From: Crotophaga sulcirostris
Lineage: Eukaryota > Chordata > Aves > Cuculiformes > Crotophagidae
DNA length: 64,000 bases
Assembly (NCBI GenBank): GCA_013397455.1
Contig: VYZB01000040.1
Span: forward strand, 1,231,544 to 1,295,543
Direction: 5' to 3'
The notes beneath the pieces were generated by a model, which worked only from the letters and a program-made list of their open reading frames with translations, was not told the origin of the DNA and ran no database searches. Positions 14,382-25,824 of this stretch are shown here, piece by piece. The translations under genes and the position numbers were made by a program. Numbering within the stretch: the stretch's first letter is position 1; each line of letters begins with the position of its first letter.

Positions 14382-15169
14382 GTTGAATCGTTGAGGTTCA
14401 ACAAGGCCAAGTGCAAGGTCCTACACCTGGGTTGGGGCAATCCACGGTTTCAATACAGGCTGGGGGATGATGTGATTGAGAGCAGCCCTGCAGAGGAGGA
14501 CTGGAGAGTGATGGTTGATACGAGCTGGCAATGTGTGCTCACAGCCCAGAAGACCAACTGTGTCCTGGGCTGCATCAAAAGCAGCGTAGCCAGCAGGGTG
14601 AGGGAGGGGATTCTGCCCCTCTGCTCCGCTCTCATGAGACCCCACCTGGAGTGCTGTGCCCAGTTCTGGAATTCCCAACATAGGAAAGATATGGAACTGT
14701 TGGAATGGGTCCAGAGGAGGCTACAAAGATGATCCAAGTGCTGGAGCACCTAATGCTGAGTTGCGGTTGTTCAGCCTGGAGAAGAGAAGGCTCTGGGGAG
14801 ACTTTGTAGCAGCCTTCCAGTTCCTGAAGGGGCTACAGGAAAGCTGGGGAGGGGCTTTTTACAAGGGCCTGTAGTGACAGGATGAGGGGAAACAGCTTTA
14901 AATTGGAAGGGGGAAGATTAAATTAGATATTAGGAAGAAATGTTTTCCTGTGAGTAGTGAGGCACAGGTTGCCCATGGAAGCTGTGGGTGCCCCCTCCCT
15001 GGAAGTGTTCAAAACCAGGTTGGATGGGGCCTTGAGCAACCTGGTCTGGTGGGAGGTGTCCCTGCCCATGGCAGGGGGGTTGGAAATGGATGATCTTTAA
15101 GGTCCCTTCCAACCCAAACCCTTCTATGATTTGATGATTCTATGATTCGATGATTCTGTGATTCGATGA
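14382..15169 (+). mobile_element. CR1 retrotransposon, 5'-truncated, with remnant of the ORF2 C-terminus
   Basis: This is a roughly 790-bp plus-strand CR1. A frame entering near 14385 encodes the end of the CR1 reverse-transcriptase ORF, with recognisable segments FNKAKCKVLHLGWGNP, YRLGDDVIESSPAE and LMRPHLECCAQFWN. It stops at 14730, with internal decay thereafter. The untranslated 3' part follows the usual CR1 consensus. It ends in an unusually long degenerate octamer array (about six units of ATGATTCT or GATTCGAT, 15119-15169). The element ends only 56 bp before the next REEP1 exon. No target-site duplication is visible, as expected for CR1. Confidence 0.93.
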
Positions 15170-15185
15170 ACTTGCACTGTGGAAG

Positions 15186-15190
15186 CTAAC
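15186..15190 (+). promoter_or_regulatory. REEP1: Candidate branch point (CTAAC) for the REEP1 GQGALSERL exon
   Basis: AGCTAACTTTTG matches the vertebrate branch-point consensus. Its adenosine at 15189 is 37 nt upstream of the exon, within the usual 18-45 nt range. A pyrimidine and TG-rich tract separates it from the AACCAG acceptor. The CR1 tail ends about 17 nt upstream of this motif. Confidence 0.5.
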
Positions 15191-15225
15191 TTTTGTGTGT
15201 GTTATTTGCCTGCTTGTTTAACCAG

Positions 15226-15394
15226 GGACAGGGGGCCCTGTCTGAGAGACTAAGGAGCTTTAGCATGCAGGATCTCTCGACGATTCGTGGAGACAGCAGC
15301 AGCACCGTTCCTCCCTCGGTCACTGTACGAACAAGTAGCAAACAGAGCCAGCCAAAAACATCCAGAAGTGCATCGGAAGGCACCGGCAGCTCAG
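15226..15394 (+). CDS. REEP1: REEP1 coding exon (human exon 6 equivalent)
   Basis: This is the cytosolic C-terminal region of REEP1, the part associated with microtubule interaction. The 169-nt exon enters in phase 0 and exits in phase 1 (donor GTAAGT). It encodes [20 protein letters not shown] followed by a Ser/Thr/Pro-rich variable segment, then [15 protein letters not shown]. The start and the SRSASE block match human REEP1. The middle is shorter and differs (human has a Gly/Pro-rich stretch), as expected for a disordered linker. The 13.7- and 21.1-kb introns on either side are intact. Confidence 0.96.
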
Positions 15395-18300
15395 GTAAGT
15401 GCCAGCATTATTTTCAGTGTTATGTTGTCTGGGATATCACACAGTAGAATGAAGTCATGCAGCTGGCAGGAATATATAGAAACAGACACTGCAGGCAGCA
15501 CATTCCAGAATTCACAGGACACAGACATGCTGTTGAGTCTCTTGGCACTTAAGAGAGCAAACAGTATCATCGTTTGATGGTTGCTATTCCTGGCTGGTAC
15601 TAAGGACAGGATTTGAACGTGCAAGGCAACCATCTCAAGCTGAAATGTTATGCTCTGAGCTGGGGGCTGCAGGCTGTGGTGGGTTTTCTATGAAAGGGGC
15701 TAATGGGAGTGCAAAAAGGGGGGGTAAGAACGCACAGTAGTGGGCAAGGGTCATTATTATCATCAAAGCACCCCTATGGTGATACAGCCTCTCTCTTATG
15801 TCATCTAAACACAAATGAGAGTGCTAATGGATATCTGGTTTGAATTAGATCCACTTGTGCTTCTTCTAAACTCTACTGTAGCTGTTACAACTCTTGACAG
15901 TTTTAGTACCAGGACCTTATCACTTTTGAAGCCTACTGAGAAACAAAACCCATATAAAGCACTCCTAGAAGCAGAGACCAAGATCTGACAGCTGTTTACG
16001 ATATCAAGGATGTCTGCATAAGTGCTGTTATGGAAAACAAGTCTCTCTGAAGGGCAAGGGTTTGTTTTCAAATTCTGAAAGAACAAAGGGAAGAAGCATC
16101 GTGGTGGATTTAGTTACAAAAATTTATATCAAGCTCGGTTAGAGAATATTTGTGAGCCCATATCCAGAGAGAGCTTTGCAAGTTATATCTCAAAAATTGA
16201 GACATGGAGGGTTATCCCAAGCAGGGGGTTCCAGACAGCTTCTGTGGTCCCCTAACACCTCCAAGGCTCATGCAACTCAACTGCTGTGATGAGAAGCCAC
16301 AGAAAGGTGCAGGCTTGTTGCACTTGGTAGCTTTTAAAACATATACTGGCAAGGTTGAAATTTAGCAGTTTCAGCTTGCAGATGTTGAGGTCTCTGCAAG
16401 GTCTGTGCAAACATTCACTGTGTCTCAAGCCTGTGTAAATTGCTACACCTTTGCTTCAGTTTTCAAAAATGTCTCATCCTTCCTAAAGAGTATCCTTCAA
16501 GCTTTTTACAAATTCTGAGGATTAGAGCTCACAGACTTCTCTGCTTATTTTTTAACATCAGCTGTTGGATAAATTCTCTTTATAGGTAAACTGAAATAGC
16601 TGATGGTGCGCATTGGTTTTATTCTGATGTTTATGAAAGGTCTTGTAATCATGACCTCTGTCTGTCCCATCTCACTCAGTGCTTTCATCGAGGTCCCTTC
16701 TCTTGGAGCCTGCTTGCAGGCCCCTTCTCCTGCAGACAATACAGAGGGACCTCCAGCAGGTGATTTCACTCACAGGTGGTGGCATCATGCCATGTGGAAG
16801 ACTATGGCCATGGTTTTGTTCTCACTTTTAATCAGATTAAGTGAAAGATGTGGTCCTGGTCTCTCCAGCCTGTGTGCTGGCTTGTGTGGGCACAATTATA
16901 TGTGCAGTCAGAACACCTAGAGGAGCAAACTGATCAGTCATAACTATCGCGCACACGCGTAAGAGTGTGGTCTATCAGCCAGACTAGATCACAACTTGAG
17001 GGCCATAATCAGAGTGAGCTGACACTGCTCTAGGCACACCAAGCCCAGACGTGGTTCCATCGCTCCACCTTCCATATCTGTTTTGTTTGAGTGTTGCCCA
17101 TAAGCAAGGGGCAGACAGAACTTACAGCTGCCTGTTAGTATGCTTTATATACATGTAATATGTAATATGAGGAGTATATGTGTGAGCAGTCACTACAGAA
17201 CAGCTGACACACAGCTCTTTTTCCAGTCCCAAAGCCCTCAGATAACACAAATGTCCGTGTCAGCAGTCCCCACTGTCTCACAGAAACATGAGACTTCTCT
17301 TTATATTCCTGCTTTAGCTATAACGGAACCTCGTCGGTCTGACATCAGAGGGAGTCAGCAGAAATGCCCCAGACTGTTTGACGTGAGGATGGCTCTGCGA
17401 AAGGCCTCACCTTTCTTGTAAAAAGGTCTTTCTATCCTTTCTAACCAGCTGTAAGAAAGCCTGACAGCAGTAGCTGGGACACACAAAGCGACTTTAAGAA
17501 CCTGGCTTGGGCTGCAAACGTTGTACCCTCGGTCACAGTAGAAATCCTGTTTTATGGAGACTTTTAGGGAGGGCTTGAAGGAGCTGGTCTCGTGTTTGCA
17601 GAAGAAGCAGTGTGGTTGTTAGGAGGCAGGACTGTGAGCTAGGACACACGAATTCACACCATGCTTTTTTGCAGAATACTGGTATGACCTGTCATGACTG
17701 TCATGAACCTTTGTTTCTTAGCGTGTCCGTAAAACTGAACAAATTTTTCTTCCCACACCCAGGTCCTGAAAGCCATACATGATAGAAGATGCTTGTGTAT
17801 TTTAGGGTCAGTACCTTATAAGATTTCTCATGTGGCTTTCCTGTGCACCTTACTTCAGTGATTATGACATGTAAAATGCCTGTGGAAAAGTCCTGTCTGT
17901 GGATGGATCCCAGCTTTGCAGGAAGGTTTCTCTCTTTGTAGTTTGTAGTGCTCTATCTCACCACTACCTCTGAGAAGCTTCTGGACAACTGGCATGTCCA
18001 TTTTTATGTTTTCCCTTCTTTTATTCCATCCTTTGTTTCCCAGTCCAAGCATCTGAGAAGCTGCGTGTAGGTGTGCTGGGATCTCAATCCCTTGCTGACC
18101 CATGTGCCACTCTTACAGCCCTTGTGCCATTTGTTCATTCAGGTGCTTCCACCCCCACCCATTCCCCTGCATCCTCCAACCATACCAACCTCTGCAAGTG
18201 CAGCTCTCAAATTCACTGCCTGATTTGACAAATGATGAACAGCTGTGGCAGGGACAGGAACCCAAAGTGTTATTTTGACTGGATGTGTTGAGGAGTTGCT

Positions 18301-18559
18301 CCTAAAGCTTGCTTGAGGAAAGAGGCACTGCTACTCCCCAGCCAACCTTGCCAGTGGAAAAGCCAAGCACTGCTGTAGCAGTTGTACCCCTTTTCACTTC
18401 AGGATGGGCACTCCAGGCCTGGCAGTGTGTGTGAGTGTCACTCAGTCCTACAGGGGTCACAGTCTTTGATACAGAGCTTGTCTAAGGGATTGCTTTTATA
18501 GCTCCCGTTATTTCTCTCATATGGCTGTCAGGGATGTGTAAACACTGAATAATGGGTTT

Positions 18560-18564
18560 GCCAT
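18560..18564. repeat. Target-site duplication, left copy (GCCAT)
   Basis: GCCAT immediately precedes the TG terminus of the solo LTR and is repeated exactly after the CA terminus at 19269-19273. Five bp is the usual duplication size for many avian ERVs. Confidence 0.85.
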
Positions 18565-19268
18565 TGTGATGGTTCAGCCCCAACCTGGCTAAATTTTTCA
18601 GCAGCCAAGAACTGTGCAGTTGGGCTCCCAAATTCCACGCCCTCCCTAGCCCCAGGGGAAAGGGAGAGGAAAATGAGAGGAAAAAGGCTTGCGGATTGGA
18701 AACTAAAACTACAGCTTTAGTGAAATGATGATAATAATAGTACTAATGATTAAAATAATGAGACAGTAATGAAATATGTACAAATATTTGAGATTGCACC
18801 CCCACCCCACCCCTTGCTGACTGTCCATCACCACAGCTGCTGCAGAGAAGACACAGGGGATGGGTCCACACCTAGGAGGGTGCTGAACTCAGGAACTGGA
18901 TTCAGGGATGCATGGATCCAGGATCAGGAGCAATCGGACAAATGAGGTCCTCACTGGATGTTGGCCATCACAGAAGAGAGTGAGACCCTTGTGATCTCTC
19001 AATTTTATATGAAGTATACTGTATATGGGATGGGATACTCTTGTTGGTCAGTTTGGGGTCACCTGTCCACCCTCCTCTCTTTGCTAGCTTGAGGATGGCC
19101 TTGGGTACTAGAGGAATAATAAACACTGGCCTTTCTGCACACCCAGCATTAGCACTTCTGGAGAGGAACTGTCTGGAAAACATACAGTTAGCTGTTCAGA
19201 AAATGCAGTTACTTTAGACTGAAGCTGAGCCACAGCCAGAGTCACCCCAATTAGCTCAAAACGTAACA
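18565..19268 (-). mobile_element. Solo LTR of an avian ERVL-type endogenous retrovirus
   Basis: This is a 704-bp element with TG/CA termini: the plus strand starts TGTGATGGTTCAGCCCCAAC and ends AACGTAACA. It is bounded by a perfect 5-bp target-site duplication, GCCAT, at 18560-18564 and 19269-19273. The overall layout resembles a common avian ERVL-class LTR as I remember it read backwards: the left-end motif, an ATAATAATAGTAC-like AT stretch, and CTTGTTGGTCAGTTTGGGGT. The element is therefore on the minus strand. A minus-strand TATA-like box (CATATAAAATTG) lies near 19003-19014. No internal retroviral genes are present, so this is a recombined solo LTR. The family name is inferred; the insertion structure is read directly. 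Confidence 0.88.
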
Positions 19269-19273
19269 GCCAT
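19269..19273. repeat. Target-site duplication, right copy (GCCAT)
   Basis: This is an exact copy of the left 5-bp duplication, directly after the terminal ACA of the solo LTR. Confidence 0.85.
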
Positions 19274-19892
19274 CTAGCACAGGCTCTTAATTTTCAGACA
19301 GCCATATCAAAGAGAGTATAGGAGCCTTATGATTACAAGATGTGAAGTGCTGCCCTCAGGTGATGGAACAGCCTAGCCTTGTCACTCAAGCTGTCAAGGA
19401 GTAGAGAGCTGGGGACTTGGGAAGAAATCCTGAAAATGGTGTAGCTGTGCTCCTGAGGCAGCAAATCCAGCCTGGAACAAATGAGTTTTTTTCTCACGTT
19501 TTAACAGGAAAACCTCCTGGTGCGTGGGGAGCTGCCATGCTGCTCTTGGTCTCAGTCGCCAAGCTGTGAATCAATGAATGGTGGGAGCATGTCCTGGGGA
19601 AGTACTCCTATTGCCTACCCTCTTATCAAACCCTGCCCTCCACAGCTGCTGCCAGCACAGATGGCAGATCTGACCAGACCTTTCCTTGGATCTGGCACTG
19701 CTGCTCTTAACTTCTTGAGTGTTCACTTTTATATTCACATTCCCATATTTTTTCTTGTTGGTTAAATCAGCTTAAGGGGACTTGAGGGATCTCCAGTAAA
19801 TTAGAGTTTGATCTAGGTTGAAAATACTTTATCTTATTATTTTTGCAGAAATATTTTTAACTCAGACCAATGTGCTGATCCATCTTACTGGG

Positions 19893-19971
19893 ATTCTCCA
19901 AAATAACTGTTCTGTTATATTATATTCTCCAATTCTATTATATATATATATTCTCCAAAATAACTGTTCTG
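19893..19971. repeat. 22-bp direct repeat separated by an AT-rich spacer
   Basis: ATTCTCCAAAATAACTGTTC plus TG occurs exactly at 19893-19914 and again at 19950-19971 (57-bp period). The spacer is AT-rich, with TTATATTATATTCTCC and a short TA run. It looks like a local tandem duplication. I see no gene or regulatory role. Confidence 0.8.
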
Positions 19972-20423
19972 GGAGACCTCTGAGGAGGTGTGTTATGAGA
20001 TCAAGTGGCCAGGAACCTGAAGCTCCTTGAGCCAGCTTTGCTACTAAACAAATGGTTCGTGGAAGCACACTCTTGCTTACACCAGTGAGGCAGAGACGAT
20101 AGATGGCCCTTTAGGTCAAGGATACAAGAGTTTAGGTGGCTCCTATTCCCTGTGCAATGAAAACATGAGAAGGTCTGGTGTGGAACTCGATGTTGCCATG
20201 TTCCAGTCCTGTTATCTTGACTGTGTTTAAGAGCAGATGCAATATCTGAAAGAAAGTGATTTCGAAAGATGAGGGACGGACAGAGGTGTGCTGTCTTCCC
20301 TGCACAGATGAGACTGCTAAAACTCAGGTTTGTTGGTGTGAACCCTCCCATTCCCCCTGCAAGCACCAGAAGTGGCTCAGGTTCTGGTTTCACATCTCTC
20401 TGGCTTCCAAGCCCACTGAAACC

Positions 20424-20476
20424 CATGGAAAGAGCCATGGAAAGAGCCATGGAAAGAGCCATGGAAAGAACCATGG
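20424..20476. repeat. 12-bp tandem repeat, unit CATGGAAAGAGC
   Basis: CATGG starts at 20424, 20436, 20448, 20460 and 20472. This gives four nearly identical 12-bp units and the start of a fifth; the fourth unit reads AGAACC. Because 12 is divisible by three, several frames read through with four-residue repeats such as MERA, HGKS and MALS. These look like coding repeats but have no support as protein. Confidence 0.9.
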
Positions 20477-22767
20477 AGCTTTGACTCTGGCCAAAAGCTG
20501 GCTGCAGGACCGTGCTGTACTCAGACTGTGTTAAATAACCACTCAGCTTGTTTAATTTCCATTGTTCTTATTTTCATAATGTGACTGGTGCTGGTTAGAT
20601 GGATTAGTGACTCTGAATCCTCTCTTGACAGAACGCACCGTGTGAAGAGCTTGGCATTTAGTTAGCAAAGACCACGTGCAAACACAGCAAAGGTTTATTT
20701 TTGACTGCTGAAGTGTCTTACGAGGCCAAGAAATAGAATATGCAAGGGTTGCCTTTGAGACAAGGGGAATTACTCCTTCTTTTCCTCTGCCTTTTGCTGT
20801 CTTTGCTGCCTTTCAGTGGTGCCTGCTGTACGCTGAACAGTCCCACTCACATGGATGGCCATCAACAGGAGCAGGACTGCTCAGCATATCAGGCTCCAGG
20901 TGTGTTCACACCCACAGAAGGACCCTTCTCCTCCTCCTCACACCCTGTCAAAAGCCACACACAGATGACACGAAGGCAAAGGCTGTTTTTGCCATGATTT
21001 GAGTGTGGCTGCACACAACCCATGACGTGAGGCATTGCCGCTGCTCCCGTACACACCTTGCTTTGGCACACACCGAGGAAACACGAGGATTGTCCTTCCT
21101 GCACATCTCAGCCCCACCACCTGTCCTCCTTATCTGATCTTTCACTTTGCTCTTAGTTCAGCATTTCTTGATTTAGTGTCCTGGCACCCTGATGATAGCC
21201 TGTGATATTTTAGCTCCCATGCCTGTTCCAACCTGTGCTTCTTCCACAGGCAGAACTGCCCCGTTCCTTTGGGGAACTTTAAATGTCATGTGGCTGCTCG
21301 TCGTTACAGAAAACTGGAACCTCCAGAACAACATTCCCAAATCTTTTTCAAGGCAATCCTGTTGTTCTGGCAAATGTCCAGTAACAATCCACATCCAAAT
21401 GTGTCTTTATTAACAGTAGGGGGCTTTTTGCACTTCTTAACCTTACAGTATTGCAATAAAAGCATCCTGGATCATGTGGATAAAACTTATTCCATTGCGA
21501 TGGCTGGTGAGTGACAGGTGTGACTTGAGGAATGGGATTGTCTCTCCATGTGTCACACAGCTCAGTCCCATAGTTGATGCCAATATGTCTCATGTCTGCT
21601 GATGTCAACAGAAACCTCCTGTGTGGTCTGGGCACTGGACACCAGCCTTGGTTTTGGATAAGTCACTGGGACATGCTTCAGTGGCAGGAGATTTGCCTTG
21701 CATCAAGGCAGGGTGGGTGTCCAGAGCTGATGCTGCCCGGGCCAGAGGATCACAGAGCCACCTTCTGTATTGCCCAGACCAAGTACCCTTTCTACTTAAG
21801 CTTACCCCAGGCAGAGATCATTCTTAACTGGAATGATTTCAAAGCAGAAATGTACAGTATGCTTTCTGATACTCTCCACTTCTCTGTGCAGGAGAGATTC
21901 TTGGTTTTGCTTTTACACTCTGAAAGCTTTTCCGGACAGAACAAAGGTGGAGAAGCATCAGCATTCGGGATATGTCTGGATAGCTCAGTCCCCACCAGCC
22001 AGAAATAGTCCAGAAATGTGTGTGATAACAACCTATATGTATATATCTATTGTGTGAGCCTTCTTCTGTGTAAAATCAGAGTCCAAGCCCACAGCAGGCC
22101 ACTTGGAGTTTGCTGAGACTCCTCTCTTTTATACAAAGGCCATAGTTTCACAGCAGCATCCAGCCAGTATGAACCAGCACTCCTGTTGGAATGGTGTGAC
22201 CCTTGCTTCTGCCCCATACCATCCTTTCCCTTGGACACATTTAAATCTTATTTACATATACTGACCCCAGTCAGGGTGCCTGTTCCAGTTAAATGCTGTT
22301 CCTTGCTTCCAGGTTTCTCTTAATCTGGGTTAGATCCTCCAGCCAGCAGCACAGACATCAGCAATGGGACAAGAAGGGTCGGGGGCAGAGTGTGCGGGGC
22401 AATAGGAGATCTTTCAGCAGCAGTGCTGGTTTATGCTGGTTTAAACTGACTGTGAGACTATGGAAGAACTCTCAGTCTCTGCAGTGCTAGATAATTGTGA
22501 CCAAAGAAATCACGCATGGCTCAACTCTTTTCCTCCAGAAGCTTCTTTTAGCTGGAGTCACTGGTGCCACTATGAGGATAAAATCGGAATGCTCAAACTG
22601 GAAATTATTTCTAGGCTGTTTCCTGGAACACAAACTATCCACAAGATGAAGCTGTGTGGGTCACACATCTTTGGAACAGCTGTGAATCACCTGCACTTGC
22701 ACTGAAGGGTGCAATGCAGTTTCCTTGGTGGCTTTCATCCTTATGGTAATTCTACTGAAATATAATT

Positions 22768-22890
22768 CCTGCAGGAGTTCTCCTAAATCAGTTCTCCCTG
22801 ATTTAGGAATATCAGGGATCTGTGGATAGTTCCCTGCAGGAGTTCTCAGTGCATCCCTGATTTAGGAATATCAGGGATCTGTGGACAGTT
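22768..22890. repeat. Tandem duplication (about 60-65 bp) with internal 8-bp inverted repeat
   Basis: CCTGCAGGAGTTCTC occurs at 22768 and 22833, and CCCTGATTTAGGAATATCAG at 22796 and 22855. Both are followed by GGATCTGTGGA. The two copies differ by a 6-bp length change and a few substitutions. Each carries the perfect inverted repeat TCCCTGAT / ATCAGGGA around an 8-nt loop. Confidence 0.85.
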
Positions 22891-25349
22891 TCCTTGCAGA
22901 AGCTGTGGGACTAGTGCTTGCAGAAGCTTAAATCGACTGAAAAGAATCCAGGCATGTAGCAATACAAGTCCCAGTATTGCACCCCATGTTTTTCACCATA
23001 CAGCCTTTTGCACTGTGTTATCCATTGCTTATCCACTCCCCCGGGCCCTTCTGGTCAGGAGTTATTGCTGTTTCCTGACCTGAGAAGGTTCCTGGGGCTG
23101 TGCTCATGGATAGAGACAAATGTCTCTTAATGCACGTGTGGACCACAAAGTCCACCTCAAAATGATGCCAAGTGTTTTCTAAGAGACAGTAGCTTAGCCT
23201 CACGAGTTCCTAACGCTCAGCTCCTCTTTCAGTGTGCACGTGTTGCTCGGTATGCCGACTCCTCAGAGGTGAGTGCTGGATTTCCTGCGCCCCGATATCC
23301 ACGCATCCCTTTTGGCCTGGCTGCTTTCTGGCTTGCTCCTGCTGCTCAGACTCACTGGGTTTCCTAACACCAGGGGAGCAAACCAGGGGAAGGCCAGGCT
23401 GCCAGTGAGTTTGTGAGCTGTGTGTGTGCTGATGGCAAGCATTGCAGTGCCTCTTGCCTTACTGACCTGTGTTACCCAAGGCTGGGAAGTGTTTCTCTGG
23501 AGAAAAGCTTCAGTCCTTTCTGTTCTAGAGGATGTGCTGCTGTTCTTGCTGCACTGATGTAACTCCTGCCCCTTATCCCCCAGCACTGGTGTAAAACCAC
23601 AGGGAAAACACCAAGAGCAAACCTTCCTCAGGCCCAGCCCAGTCTGACTCTGTTCCCTAAGGACTGGCATATGTTTCTCTGCTGGTGGAGCAGATACTTG
23701 TGTTTGGGATGAGCAGGGTAAATAGCAAAGCCCAGTAGCAAACCCTGGTGTGATGAAATAGGGTTGAACAGACTCTCCTTGCCTCAATCTATGCTATGCC
23801 ATCTTTTAAAAATCTCCCACTGTCCCCAGAGTTGCTTGTGTTTACAAACCTAGGAGCACAGAAAATGGTTTAGCTGCTGGTGGTCTTCTCAGTGCTGCAC
23901 CAACTGGTTTGGTTGCTAAGAGCTGAGCTGTATCACTTCTGTGTTTTGTCCCAGTGGCAGGTGAAAGGAGAAGGGGGCCTCTGACTTGGGCCCGCCAGAG
24001 GATGGGGCTGCCAAGCAGCTTGTCTAGGGAGAAAGAACTCCAGACAGGCAGTGTTTCTTGTTGCTGGAAGCAAAAGACCTTTGTAACTCCTCTTCTTCTC
24101 ATCTCACGTGCTCTTTATTTATTTCGTAATCAGCTTGGGGACGGCAGCAGAGGGACTGAAGGATCACAGTGCTGCCACCGGGCTGCAGCCGTTGCTGCTG
24201 GCTGTGTCACTTGGAGCATCCCAGGGTGTCCCCTCCCACTGCCTTACTCCTGATGTGATCATGGAGCCCTGTGCAGCATTAGTGCTTGGAGGGTGATGAT
24301 CTCAGCCTGACACCAACTCCTTGCACACTACGTAGGTGCCAAACCAACCCTCGTGCTTGGTTTGTCACCCTCCCTGCTCTCCTCCTCTGGTTCTTTCCAT
24401 TATAGCACGTTCAGGGTGAGAGTGCCACCGTGCAGGAGAATGAGACCCATTTAAGGTGAAATCTGTTTAAGCAATGATGAAACACTTGCAGTCACAGTGC
24501 ATTTTATTAGCACCCTTCTAATTTTAGCCTAAACCGATTTTACGGACTTGACTTCAAAGTGTTATTTATAAAAAGAATCACTGAATCCTTAAGTGCTTAA
24601 TAGTCATGAGTTAATTTTAGGGAAGTCATTTAATGATGCTAAAGCAGTAATCAGTCCAATATGTTTACAAATTGGGCCCAAAGTCACGTTGATCTGGTTT
24701 AAATTATGTTCCCTGTCTTTCAGATTGGCTTGGTTTACTATTTTTTTCCTCCCTGACATAATCCATTCTCTTGGACCATGTCAATAGGGATATGTGAGAC
24801 TCTACCTCATAGAGGGTTCATTCTGTCTCCTCGGGCTGCCCTTTCTCTGTCTCCAAGGCAATAGATGCATTAATGCACTCTCAGACAACAGCCTGCCCTT
24901 TAAAATGCTCCTTTGTAAGTGCAGCTTTGGAGAGCTGACTACGTAATGGGAGCACATTTTCTCAGCACAGGAGGAGAAAGAAGGGGGGAGAAAGAAGCTA
25001 AGCTTGTTTAGCTAGGACTAAGTTGTCCCAAACTATCTGCACTCATCTTGCCTTGGTGCAGACTTTTGTGTAGCTTGTTTCAGAGTACAATTGTTAACAG
25101 TACTGATCTTCAAAGAGTTTATAATCCAAACAGGCAGATATTCAAGCAGGAATATTTAAGGTTGATTTAGAGATATGATGCAGCCTTTCGGGCAGGAGCA
25201 GTTGCCTTAATGCTCTTGTGTGTGAAACTCAATTGTTTCTCTCTCTGGCTGCCTCCTAAAACCCCCCACAGCCCCTAGGAAAGCACAGGCTGGTGGGAGC
25301 AAAAGTCTGCCCATCCTGCTCCCCAGATGATATCCTTGTTGTCCAAAAT

Positions 25350-25824
25350 ATGGATCTGTTAATCAGTGTGCAATAAGTATCACTGAGAGAGACACTGTTT
25401 TATTCAGGTTTGTGCAAATCCTGGGTGCTTGGAGGTTTTCCTCAAATCAAAGCACACACTAAGGGGTTTGTCACATTCATTTATACACAAAGTTACACAA
25501 AGCCATGCATTATTCATCATGCACGTAATCACCTTCTTCACAGGCTCTGAGGGGGGCTTTAGGGTGTCTGGTGGTCAGTACCCAAAAAATTACTTGCCAT
25601 GTTAATCTATCAATCAGCTCCTCCCAATCTCCTCTCAATCTCCTCCCAAATTTTGGCTCAATATTTCTAAATCACTGGCGTGGAACTTCTTGGTTTGTTA
25701 AAGTATCCAATTCCCCCATTCAAAATTCATGCTAATAAATTGCACTTTTATTGCCAAAAGCCCGGTTCCCTTACAGCTGAACAAACTTTCCAATCACACA
25801 AAAATTCCAAAAAAAGAATGGATC
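25350..25824 (-). mobile_element. LTR-like segment (candidate solo LTR, boundaries uncertain)
   Basis: Read on the minus strand, the segment has promoter and polyadenylation signals spaced as in a retroviral LTR. A TATA-like GTATAAAT (25490-25495 region) is followed about 90 bp later by CTGAATAAAACAG (signal at 25399-25404), then a short U5-like end GCACACTGATTAACA. Short repeats of GGGAGGAGATTG type lie upstream in the U3-like part. The plus-strand 7-mer ATGGATC occurs at 25350-25356 and 25818-25824, bracketing 461 bp. However, the right end is not CA, and an alternative right end is TTACA at 25775. The family was not recognised. Confidence 0.45.

Larger units (their letters stand above)
1566..15225 (+). 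other. REEP1: REEP1 intron between the EIDD exon and the GQGALSERL exon (13.7 kb)
   Basis: This is a complete intron, from the GTAAAG donor to the acceptor AACCAG at 15220-15225. It contains a short minus-strand CR1 tail near 6.57 kb, a plus-strand CR1 tail at 13.24 kb and a longer plus-strand CR1 at 14.38-15.17 kb. The stretches 1566-6565, 6673-13234 and 13334-14381 show no gene, RNA or repeat that I recognise. The 230-codon open frame at 5841-6533 and the 165-codon frame at 7112-7609 have low-complexity, non-conserved looking translations and are judged to be chance. AT-rich stretches (for example 9.95-10.2 kb) could be conserved noncoding DNA, but that cannot be judged from one sequence. 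Confidence 0.75.

Noticed and set aside
14061..14732. 223-codon open frame on the plus strand
   Set aside because: Its second half is the C-terminal part of CR1 ORF2, and its first half is unrelated intronic sequence read through. It is transposon remnant, not a host gene.
20256..20534. Repeat protein with HGKS, MERA or MALS units
   Set aside because: A 12-bp tandem DNA repeat reads through in several frames on both strands. No frame has supporting codon pattern or homology.
23263..23787. 174-codon minus-strand frame in the REEP1 intron
   Set aside because: No motif, no plausible splice context, compositionally ordinary; treated as chance.
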